DNA of 14,013 nucleotides, taken from Treponema sp. Its GTDB lineage: Bacteria; Spirochaetota; Spirochaetia; Treponematales; Breznakiellaceae. The DNA lies in contig JAIRRR010000056.1 of the NCBI GenBank assembly GCA_031255875.1, positions 1 to 14,013 of the forward strand. Direction: 5' to 3'. A program made the translations under genes and the position numbers. The notes under the pieces were generated by a model. That model saw nothing but the letters and a program-made list of their open reading frames with translations, was not told where the DNA came from and ran no database searches. Shown here one piece after another: positions 7,564 through 13,841 of the stretch (its first letter is position 1; each line of letters opens with the position of its first letter).

Positions 7564-7598
7564 AAAAAAATAAGGGGAACCCCCGGCCGGGTTTCCCT
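7564..7598 (-). terminator. Terminator-like hairpin in the leader of the Aat-like gene (candidate attenuator)
   Basis: Read on the minus strand, AGGGAAACCC and GGGTTCCCCT pair at 9 of 10 positions (one A/C mismatch) around the loop GGCCGG, and TATTTTTTT (7572-7564) follows directly. This is the form of an intrinsic terminator. It lies downstream of a TATAAT promoter (7647-7652) and ends just 4 bases before the Shine-Dalgarno of the Aat-like gene. No other minus-strand gene is upstream of it for it to terminate, so it would act on this gene's own leader. Confidence 0.65.
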
Positions 7599-7646
7599 GA
7601 AAAAACCTTTTCATTGGAAGGCGTGGTCCGTACCCCGGAGTTGTTT

Positions 7647-7676
7647 ATTATAACCCCAGGGCCTGAATACGCGCAA
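7647..7676 (-). promoter_or_regulatory. Promoter of the Aat-like gene
   Basis: The minus strand carries a perfect TATAAT at 7652-7647, with TTGCGC (three of six consensus bases) 18 bases upstream at 7676-7671. A start near 7640 would give a leader of about 90 bases containing the terminator-like hairpin at 7564-7598. Confidence 0.55.
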
Positions 7677-7689
7677 GGCCGCCGGCTGC

Positions 7690-7707
7690 CGCCCGGACGG
7701 CCGGGCG
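7690..7707. repeat. GC-rich inverted repeat between the divergent promoters
   Basis: cgcccgg (7690-7696) and ccgggcg (7701-7707) are perfect inverted copies with a 4-base gap. They lie between the -35 of the Aat-like gene and the -35 of the peptidase gene. This could be a regulator site, but in DNA this GC-rich such a repeat is also common by chance. Confidence 0.25.
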
Positions 7708-7734
7708 CATTCGGCCCGTTTTACCATTTGGGCC

Positions 7735-7763
7735 TTTCCAAAACCGTGCGGAGCCGCTATACT
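7735..7763 (+). promoter_or_regulatory. Promoter of the M30 peptidase gene, leaderless geometry
   Basis: TTTCCA (7735-7740, four of six) and TATACT (7758-7763, five of six) are 17 bases apart. The seventh base after the -10 box is the A of ATG 7770, so the transcript would begin at the start codon itself. Only a weak GGAA precedes the ATG and would lie upstream of the predicted start point. Confidence 0.55.
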
Positions 7764-7769
7764 TGGAAT

Positions 7770-9263
7770 ATGCGATTGGCGCGATTACGGCTTTACCCCG
7801 TTGTTTTTCTTTTTTTACTCCCGCTTTTATTTTCCTGCAAACTGCCGCTTGCTCAGTCCGACGGGGAGCAGATGTACGCCGGGAAAAAACAGCTGAGCCT
7901 GAGCGCTATCAATGGAATTGATGGGAAACCGTACGACATACAGGCGGTTCTTTTGGCGGAGAATGATGCCTGCTGTGTCTATGTGGATTCTAAAGTCAGA
8001 TTTTCGCCGGCTGTTGCCGAAAGAATCGCCCAAGAGTACAAGAATCGCATAGCCCTCAATATAATCGGGGCTTTCGGGGGCTATTACCCCGAGGATAGAC
8101 TCGTTATCCTCCTTATGGATATAGTTGACGGGTATTCCGGGCAGGGCGATACCTACATTGCCGGTTATTTTTCCATGAAAGACGTGTTCCCCAAGCGGCT
8201 TATCGGCAATTCAAACGAAATGCCCATGCTTTACATTGACATAAATCCGGGCAGCCCCAACAGATCTGATTTCTACCCCACTATCGCCCACGAGCTCCAG
8301 CACCTTATTAATTTTTCCTCCCGGCTTGAAAAGAAAAATCCAGACTTTGCGGGTATAAACACACAACCGGAATTAGACGCGCTGATTGAATCCGTACAGC
8401 AGGACGATTGGGTAGACGAGGGCCTTTCATCCGCAGCGGAGTATATCTACAACAAGGCGGCGGGGAACAACAGCGCCGGGAAAGGGCATATTCAGGCCAA
8501 GATCGATTATTATAACCAGGCGGATGATAATTTCGCCGGGAACGAAAGCAATATCGCCGCAGGAAATAATTTTTTTACCTGGGGGGAAGACGATAAGTTT
8601 GTCTACGATGATTATATAACCGTTTATCTTTTTTTCCAGTGGCTCAGGATTCATGCGGAAAACGGCGCTGACATTTACCGCTCCATTGCCGAATCGGAAT
8701 ACGCCGATTACCGGGCGGTAACCGATGCGGCGCGGCGGCATATTCCCGGGTTTTTCGGGGACACGGAGCTTGCCGACGAACAGGCCTGGGAGCTGCTTCT
8801 TGAAACATGGCTTGCGGCAAACTATATCAACGCCCCGGAAAAAGAAGCGCCGGGCGGCTTTTTCGGCTACAATGGCGAATTTACCCTTAGGCCGGCCGTG
8901 CTTACCCCGGCCATGCTTGCCCCGCTCGTGTCTGACGGTAAAACTATTTCGCTTTATCCCGGCGAGGGCGTGTACAGTTATCTGGGCGGCGGAACCTTCG
9001 GCTATCCTCCGGCCTCCCCGGCGAATATCCGTTACGCCGGGCTGGACACGGCAGGAAGCCTGTCGCGTATAACCCAGGGCAGCCCCGGCGCGGGGAAAGC
9101 GCTGCTTACCTTTAACGCCAATCCCCAGGCCGGCGCCGGCGGCGAGACCGGCGCCCTGACGGGCAAGGAAATTCCCCCGGCGGAAAAAACCGCGCCCGGC
9201 CGCGTAACCGGTATGCCGGCAGAGCCCCGCCCCATCGATATACGGCCCCCGGTCCGTTTTTAA
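7770..9263 (+). CDS. Secreted M30 (hyicolysin-like) zinc metallopeptidase lipoprotein
   Basis: 497 residues. The N-terminus is a lipoprotein signal: MRLARLR, a hydrophobic run, then the lipobox LFSC with Cys23, so the mature protein should be membrane-anchored and face the periplasm or the surface. The zinc site is HELQH (His174, Glu175, His178) in a TIAHELQHLINFSS context. The downstream block WVDEGLSSAAEYIY (about 214-227) is the second signature of the M30 peptidases. The region of about 330-380 is a helical domain, and the last 60 residues are rich in Gly, Ala and Pro. The frame stays open upstream to 6954, but that part is antisense to the Aat-like gene; the signal peptide and the promoter fix the start at 7770. 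It has lower GC at wobble positions than the export genes. It is convergent with ppk1. The substrate is unknown; degradation of host or neighbour proteins is a guess. Confidence 0.87.
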   Translation: MRLARLRLYPVVFLFLLPLLFSCKLPLAQSDGEQMYAGKKQLSLSAINGIDGKPYDIQAVLLAENDACCVYVDSKVRFSPAVAERIAQEYKNRIALNIIGAFGGYYPEDRLVILLMDIVDGYSGQGDTYIAGYFSMKDVFPKRLIGNSNEMPMLYIDINPGSPNRSDFYPTIAHELQHLINFSSRLEKKNPDFAGINTQPELDALIESVQQDDWVDEGLSSAAEYIYNKAAGNNSAGKGHIQAKIDYYNQADDNFAGNESNIAAGNNFFTWGEDDKFVYDDYITVYLFFQWLRIHAENGADIYRSIAESEYADYRAVTDAARRHIPGFFGDTELADEQAWELLLETWLAANYINAPEKEAPGGFFGYNGEFTLRPAVLTPAMLAPLVSDGKTISLYPGEGVYSYLGGGTFGYPPASPANIRYAGLDTAGSLSRITQGSPGAGKALLTFNANPQAGAGGETGALTGKEIPPAEKTAPGRVTGMPAEPRPIDIRPPVRF

Positions 9264-9344
9264 GTTTCCGCCGTAGCGGGCCGCGCGTAAGGCTTTCCCT
9301 GCCGGGTTTTGATAATGCGTTTTACAGTTTCCGCCGGGCCGCGC
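9255..9344. repeat. Imperfect direct repeat across the ends of two convergent genes
   Basis: Copy 1 (9255-9273) and copy 2 (9318-9336) match at 17 of 19 bases: cgtttttaagtttccgccg against cgttttacagtttccgccg. Both continue with ggccgcgc (9279-9286 and 9337-9344), copy 1 having 5 extra bases between. Copy 1 holds the stop of the peptidase gene and copy 2 holds the stop of ppk1. No clear intrinsic terminator is visible in the 58-base gap. Confidence 0.6.
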
Positions 9345-11460
9345 TTCCCCGCCGGACAACAAATTCCTGCCTTTCCGCCCAGGGGTTTTCCGCAGCCCGC
9401 TCCGCCTGGGTAAGGAAGTATTCCTGCGCCCGGAAAGGCTGTTCGCCTTTTTCCGGAACGCGCCTGGACCAGACGCCGTCCGCGCCGAGCCGCCATGCCT
9501 GCTGGTTGTCGCGGAAACAGGCTTCCAGAATATCCCGGACTTCTTCCCGCAGATCCGCCTGAAGCACCGGGAACATCAGCTCGACCCTTCGTTCCAGGTT
9601 GCGGGGCATCCAGTCGGCGCTGGAAAGGTACACTTCCTCGCTCCCGCCGTTGGCAAAACAGAAGATGCGGGAGTGCTCAAGGTAGCGGTCCACAATGCTC
9701 GTAACCTGGATATTTTCGGAAAGGCCGGGGACGCCGGGGACCAGCATGCAGATGCCCCGGACGTTGAGCAGCACCCGCACCCCCGCCCGGGAAGCGCGGT
9801 ACAGGGCCTCGATGACGGCGCTGTCGGCCAGGGAATTCATCTTGGCCGTGATGCGGCCCGGGCTTTGCGGGCTTGAGCGCTTCGCCTCCCGGTCTATAAG
9901 TTCGACAAGCCGGTACTTCAGATTGGCCGGGGCGATTACAAGCTGCCTTGTGGCGTGGATCACCGAATAGCCGGTGATCATGTTGAACAGCAGCCCCGCG
10001 TCAAAGGCGATATCCTCCCGCGTGGTAAAGATCCCTATATCCTCGTACAGCGTTGCCGTCTTGTCGTTGTAGTTTCCCGTGGAAAGGTGGACGTAGCGTT
10101 TTATCCCGTCCGGTTCCCGCCTGATGACAAGGGTAACCTTGGCGTGCACCTTGAGCCGGGCAAGGCCGTAGACTACAATTACCCCGGCCTTTTCCAGACG
10201 GTTCGCCCAGGTAATGTTGCGGGCTTCGTCAAACCGGGCCTTGAGTTCCACAAGGGCGGTTACGTGTTTTCCGTTTAACGCCGCCTCTTCCAGCACCCGG
10301 ATTATGGGGGAGTCCCCGCCGGTACGGTAGAGCGCGGTCTTTATGGAGATTACCTGGGGGTCCTGCGCCGCGTCCCGGAAAAAACGCAGCACCGGATCGA
10401 AGGACTGGTAGGGCAGGTGCAGCATCACGTCGCTCTGGCTTATCCTGTCCCAGAGGGACTCGTCCTCGCTAAAGGCGGTCTGGGGGTAGATGCGCCGGCT
10501 CTTCAGCCTGAGCCTGTCAAAGCCCGGCGTGTCGGCAATGGCGGAGAGGCTGCGCAGGTCCAGGGGGCCGTCCACCTCGTAGAGATCGTCTTCCCCCAGC
10601 TCGAAGCGCCGGGCCAGCGCCTCCTTGATCCTGGCGCTTCCCGCCGTATAAACCATGCGGACCGCCCGGGAAGAATCCCTGCGCTCGATAACCTCCTCCA
10701 TGGCTTCCATAAAATCCTCGTCCCGCTTTTCATCGACAGAGAAATCCGCGTCCCGGTTTACGTTGAAAAGCATGCTTTCCCTGATCGTGTATCCGGGGAA
10801 AAGGTAGGCCCCCCGGCTGAGGATGACATCGTCCAGAAGCGCCCAGCGGAAAACCCCGCCTTCCCCGCCGGCAGCATTACTGCCGGGCAGCCTGACGATC
10901 CGGCTGATCACGGGGGGTATCTTGACGATTGAACTGTATTCCGCCGCTTCGCCCCCGTCCGGGGGGGCGGCCCCGGTTTCCAGCAGGAAGGCGGCATGGA
11001 TGGAAACCGAATCGATCATAAGGTTGTCTTCTTCGTTGTCGCCGAAACGGAGCGGGGTAAGGACCGGGTAAATTTCCCGCATAAAAAACGATTCAAGAAA
11101 ATCCATGTCTTCAAGGGAGTACCTGTCCGGCCTTACCAGTTCCAGCCCCCCCTGTTCAAGCGCGGGAAATATTTCGTTCCGCAGGCACTCGTACTGTCTT
11201 TTCACAATGTCCCGGATTTTTTCCGCCGCAGTTTTGATCTGCGCCTCGGGGCTGAGTCCGGCGGGGTCCTGCCCGGCCCCGGCCCGCTTTGCCCGTTTTA
11301 TCGCCGCAAGGCGGACCATGAAAAATTCGTCGAAATTGGAGGAAACGATAGAAAGAAAGCGGAAGCGATCCAGGGGGGGGAGATCCGGCCTGAGCCCTTC
11401 GTCAAGGACCCGGCGGTTAAAATCGATCCACGAAAGATCGCGGTTAAAAAAACGTTTCAT
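9322..11460 (-). CDS. ppk1: Polyphosphate kinase 1
   Basis: 712 residues, a normal length for PPK1. The N-terminus has the family hallmark FFNRDLSWIDFNRRVLDEG and SSNFDEFFMVR. His439 in LKVHAKVTL matches the autophosphorylated histidine (His435 of E. coli), and His596 in YLEHSRIF matches the second essential histidine (His592). YVHLSTGNYN and FNMITGYS are also standard. The enzyme moves the gamma phosphate of ATP reversibly onto long polyphosphate chains and is usually membrane-associated. The ATG (11460-11458) overlaps the TGA of ppx (11459-11457), so translation is coupled and the two enzymes of opposite effect are made together. No separate promoter is seen. It is the last gene of its operon and meets the peptidase gene head to head at its 3' end. 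The identification is very sure. Confidence 0.96.
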   Translation of the reverse strand: MKRFFNRDLSWIDFNRRVLDEGLRPDLPPLDRFRFLSIVSSNFDEFFMVRLAAIKRAKRAGAGQDPAGLSPEAQIKTAAEKIRDIVKRQYECLRNEIFPALEQGGLELVRPDRYSLEDMDFLESFFMREIYPVLTPLRFGDNEEDNLMIDSVSIHAAFLLETGAAPPDGGEAAEYSSIVKIPPVISRIVRLPGSNAAGGEGGVFRWALLDDVILSRGAYLFPGYTIRESMLFNVNRDADFSVDEKRDEDFMEAMEEVIERRDSSRAVRMVYTAGSARIKEALARRFELGEDDLYEVDGPLDLRSLSAIADTPGFDRLRLKSRRIYPQTAFSEDESLWDRISQSDVMLHLPYQSFDPVLRFFRDAAQDPQVISIKTALYRTGGDSPIIRVLEEAALNGKHVTALVELKARFDEARNITWANRLEKAGVIVVYGLARLKVHAKVTLVIRREPDGIKRYVHLSTGNYNDKTATLYEDIGIFTTREDIAFDAGLLFNMITGYSVIHATRQLVIAPANLKYRLVELIDREAKRSSPQSPGRITAKMNSLADSAVIEALYRASRAGVRVLLNVRGICMLVPGVPGLSENIQVTSIVDRYLEHSRIFCFANGGSEEVYLSSADWMPRNLERRVELMFPVLQADLREEVRDILEACFRDNQQAWRLGADGVWSRRVPEKGEQPFRAQEYFLTQAERAAENPWAERQEFVVRRGSAARRKL

Positions 11461-12995
11461 GTTAGAATCACTTTATAGCCGAAAGTATCCTGAAACATAC
11501 CGCCCTTTTCCTCAAGGCCCAGAAGTTCAGAACTAATATCGAAATTTCCCCCGGTGTGGAGGACAACCGTTTCGTTCCTGCGCTCCACGGCGATATTCCG
11601 GATACGCTGGGAATGCCCCCGGTCGAGCGCGTCGGCAAGGCGCAGGATGGACGCCATCTTGAGCACCAGGATCCGCTCCTCCCGTTGCAGCGCGATATAG
11701 TCGATATCGGCCTGGGACGGGGGATCGCTGCGGTGGTAGCGGACCACGTTGGCGATGATGCCGAGCTCTTCCCGGTGCAGGCCGAAGATTTCCGAATTGG
11801 CGATAATGTACTGGCCGTGCCTGTGATGCCCCGATCCCCGGATAAACATGCCTATGTCGTGGAGCGTCGCCGCTACTTCCAGCATGACCCGCTCCCGGCG
11901 GTTCATGCCGTGCTCCCGGGCCAGGGCGTCGAAGAGAATATTGCACAGGAATGCCACGTGCAGATTATGCGCCTCGTCAAAGTGGTACTTCCGCCCGAGA
12001 TTCACCGCCGAAGCGATTATCTGGGAATAAAATTCTTCCTGCAATTCCGGGTCCACACCCAGGGCCAGGTCGATGAGCATGCCCTCCCTGATGGACACAA
12101 AAGGTACTACTACCTGGGCCGCGCTCGTGCGCTCCAGAAAAAGCTTGTACATAAGGTTGCCGGGCACGAAGCCTTCCGAGTCCGAGTAAGGCACCTGCAA
12201 TTTTTTCACGCATTCCTCGGGGCTGTAGTTCCGTATCGTGTCCACAAACTCCACGAACGCGTCCCGCTCGATGATCCAGCAGTCGCGGTTAAGCGCCTTC
12301 CCGATCCGCGTGGCGAGGAAACGCGCGTCGGAACCGGCGATCACAAAAACCTTGACATGGCCGAGCTCCATCTCGGCATTGAGGAATTCGGAAGTGTTCC
12401 GCACGTTTTCCCGGAGGTAGCGCCCCTGGGACCGCCGGGCGTCCGAGGCGTTGCGGAAGTACTGGTCGATAAGGATGGTCCCCAGGTGGATGCTGTGGGC
12501 GGCGACCACCTTCCCCTTGCGGAGCAGCATAATTTCCGTCGAGCCGCCGCCCACGTCGATGATCATGGAGCTGGCCCGCCGGAACTGGCTCAGGTCGTTC
12601 TTCAGGGCGAAGCGCACCGCAAGGTACATAAGCCGGTTTTCCTCGATGCCTTCGACAATGGTAAGCAGGAAACCCGTGTCCTGGCGGACCCGGTCCACGA
12701 ACATATCCCGGTTGCGGGCGACCCGGAGCGCGCTCGTTGCGATAACATGGACGTCGCCGCGATTGATGCCCCAGCCCGAGAGCAGTTCCTGGTAGTTGCG
12801 CAGCACTGAAAGGCATTCCAGCAGGGATTCCCGCGAAATTTCCCCGGAGGTGAACACGTCCCGCCCCAGGGCGACGGGTTTCCCGGCCTGATCCAGCACT
12901 TTCCACCGGAAGCTTTCGCCGATCTCGGCAATCAGAAGCCTTATCCCGGTCGAGCCGATTTCAAGAATAGCCACAAGATGATGAGCAGTAGTCAT
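11457..12995 (-). CDS. Ppx/GppA-family exopolyphosphatase with C-terminal HD domain
   Basis: 512 residues, the length of E. coli Ppx/GppA. The ASKHA-fold Ppx/GppA domain (about 8-310) has VEGIEENRLMYLA (catalytic glutamates 118/119) and the phosphate loop DVGGGSTE (147-154). The C-terminal HD-type domain (about 330-500) has TLHDIGMFIRGSGHHRHG, with His379-Asp380 and His390/391/393. It would trim polyphosphate from the ends or hydrolyse pppGpp to ppGpp; the sequence does not decide between the two, but the overlap with ppk1 favours polyphosphate. Odd: the first phosphate motif, normally D-(I/L)-G-S-N-S, is EIGSTG (Glu12), so the Asp and the Asn-Ser are changed. The start is ATG 12995 with GAGG 5 bases before it. 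It is likely co-transcribed with the lipoprotein gene upstream, since no A/T-rich promoter is visible in the 102-base gap, which holds three stem-loops. Confidence 0.92.
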   Translation of the reverse strand: MTTAHHLVAILEIGSTGIRLLIAEIGESFRWKVLDQAGKPVALGRDVFTSGEISRESLLECLSVLRNYQELLSGWGINRGDVHVIATSALRVARNRDMFVDRVRQDTGFLLTIVEGIEENRLMYLAVRFALKNDLSQFRRASSMIIDVGGGSTEIMLLRKGKVVAAHSIHLGTILIDQYFRNASDARRSQGRYLRENVRNTSEFLNAEMELGHVKVFVIAGSDARFLATRIGKALNRDCWIIERDAFVEFVDTIRNYSPEECVKKLQVPYSDSEGFVPGNLMYKLFLERTSAAQVVVPFVSIREGMLIDLALGVDPELQEEFYSQIIASAVNLGRKYHFDEAHNLHVAFLCNILFDALAREHGMNRRERVMLEVAATLHDIGMFIRGSGHHRHGQYIIANSEIFGLHREELGIIANVVRYHRSDPPSQADIDYIALQREERILVLKMASILRLADALDRGHSQRIRNIAVERRNETVVLHTGGNFDISSELLGLEEKGGMFQDTFGYKVILT

Positions 12996-13004
12996 ACCAG
13001 CCTC

Positions 13005-13087
13005 GAAGCCCCGCGCTTCCGAAAGCCTGCCGGGCCCGGAGGGACCCGGCGGCCCGCAACCGAAACCCCGGATCCGGCCGGGGTTTC
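13005..13087. repeat. Three successive stem-loops between the lipoprotein gene and ppx
   Basis: Stem-loop 1 is 13005-13009/13015-13019 (gaagc/gcttc). Stem-loop 2 is 13029-13034/13045-13050 (gccggg/cccggc) with a further ccc/ggg pairing inside. Stem-loop 3 is 13062-13071/13078-13087 (gaaaccccgg/ccggggtttc, 10 perfect pairs). None has a U-tract on either strand. On the minus-strand transcript they follow the lipoprotein stop and end just before the ppx Shine-Dalgarno. They could lower read-through, stabilise mRNA ends or be processing sites. Confidence 0.6.
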
Positions 13088-13097
13088 CAAATCTCCC

Positions 13098-13676
13098 CTA
13101 GAGTTTTTCCATAACGAATTCGATGTTTCCGGGAACGCCGAAGGGTTCCAGCAGCCCGCCCCCCAGGAATTCGCGCAGCCGCGTCCTGTCCTGGTTGATG
13201 TACAGCCTGTCGTTGGCGCTGTCGAGCAGCTCTTCCGCCGGGCCCGAAGATTCGACGACCAGGGCGTATTCGTCCCTGATCAGGATATGGCCGGCATAAG
13301 TGCTTTCAAAGTACTCTTCCCACAGATCGTCGGCGGTTAAAGCGGAATCGGGATGGGCCGCGAGCAGGTCTTCGAGAAAGTCGCCGAAACCGATTTTGAT
13401 GCGCTGTACCGCGCCCTGTTCCGCGCAGCTCAGCGACATGCCGACATAAAAAGCCGTTTCGGGAAACCCCCTCGATTCGTCGGCCGGGACATTCAAAACG
13501 CTGGAGCCTTCCCATTCCCCGCCCAGTTCTTCCGCCGACACGACCGCGTGCCAGATATCCTCGCCTTCCCCGTGGAGCTCCCCGGCGTCTTCCCGCGCTT
13601 TGCCGCCGCCCGCGCAGCCCGCAAAAAAGAATACGCAAAGCAGGGCGCAGCCCGCCCGGTTGAATTTTTTTGCCAA
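13098..13676 (-). CDS. Small putative lipoprotein of unknown function
   Basis: 192 residues from the chosen start. The N-terminus MAKKFNRAGCALLCVFFFAGC is a lipoprotein signal with the lipobox Cys at 21, so the mature protein should be lipid-anchored outside the inner membrane. After an acidic linker (about 25-45) comes a region with WEGSSVLNVP, then GFGDFLEDLL, SALTADDLWEEYFESTYAG and a final GVPGNIEFVMEKL. I recognise no family, but the spacing of strands and Trp/Gly residues resembles a small beta-rich ligand-binding lipoprotein. The start is uncertain: TTG 13676 has GGAGG 7 bases upstream and is preferred; GTG 13679 has 4 bases and GTG 13694 lies before the site. A promoter lies at 13709-13737. 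It is probably the first gene of an operon with ppx and ppk1, which hints at, but does not show, a role in phosphate or envelope stress. Confidence 0.75.
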   Translation of the reverse strand: MAKKFNRAGCALLCVFFFAGCAGGGKAREDAGELHGEGEDIWHAVVSAEELGGEWEGSSVLNVPADESRGFPETAFYVGMSLSCAEQGAVQRIKIGFGDFLEDLLAAHPDSALTADDLWEEYFESTYAGHILIRDEYALVVESSGPAEELLDSANDRLYINQDRTRLREFLGGGLLEPFGVPGNIEFVMEKL

Positions 13677-13683
13677 CACACTC

Positions 13684-13688
13684 CCTCC
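13684..13688 (-). promoter_or_regulatory. Ribosome binding site of the lipoprotein gene
   Basis: The minus strand reads GGAGG at 13688-13684, then GAGT, GTG, TTG. The 7-base spacing favours the TTG at 13676 and excludes the GTG at 13694, which would start upstream of the site. Confidence 0.6.
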
Positions 13689-13708
13689 GGACACCGTATT
13701 TTCTATAA

Positions 13709-13737
13709 ATAGTAATTCATCCGGGGCTTATTTGCAA
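13709..13737 (-). promoter_or_regulatory. Promoter of the lipoprotein-ppx-ppk1 operon
   Basis: On the minus strand TTGCAA (13737-13732, four of six) and TACTAT (13714-13709, four of six) are 17 bases apart in an A/T-rich stretch. A start near 13702 would leave a leader of about 26 bases with the GGAGG site in it. Confidence 0.5.
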
Positions 13738-13747
13738 TTCCCGGTTT

Positions 13748-13784
13748 AAAATGAAATAGCCTCCGGAACAATTCCGGGGGCTAT
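13748..13784 (-). terminator. Terminator hairpin for the gene entering from the right
   Basis: Arms 13756-13768 and 13772-13784 pair over 13 positions with a 3-base loop; in the minus-strand RNA one position is an A/C mismatch. TTCATTTT follows on the minus strand (13755-13748). It lies past the stop of the partial gene at 13842 and just upstream of the lipoprotein promoter. Confidence 0.65.
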
Positions 13785-13805
13785 GCCCAGGGGCTTTATA
13801 GCGAT

Positions 13806-13824
13806 CGGCCGGCGCCGCCGGCCG
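13806..13824. repeat. GC palindrome after the right-edge gene
   Basis: cggccgg (13806-13812) and ccggccg (13818-13824) form a 7-bp stem with a 5-base loop, 17 bases beyond the stop of the partial minus-strand frame. With the hairpin at 13756-13784 it makes a tandem pair of stem-loops at the 3' end of that gene. Confidence 0.4.
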
Positions 13825-13841
13825 GCAGGTGACGGTCCCGC

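Noticed and set aside
7480..7614. 44-codon minus-strand frame in the leader of the Aat-like gene, as a gene of its own
   Set aside because: No ribosome binding site, and half of it is out of frame inside the Aat-like gene; kept only as a possibility in the attenuator finding.
6954..7769. In-frame upstream extension of the peptidase gene (272 more residues)
   Set aside because: It runs antisense through the Aat-like gene, lacks any domain, and would bury the lipoprotein signal peptide that starts at 7770.
11556..12809. Plus-strand frame of 417 codons
   Set aside because: It is the mirror of the ppx gene, whose motifs are clear on the other strand; the translation is low-complexity and matches nothing.
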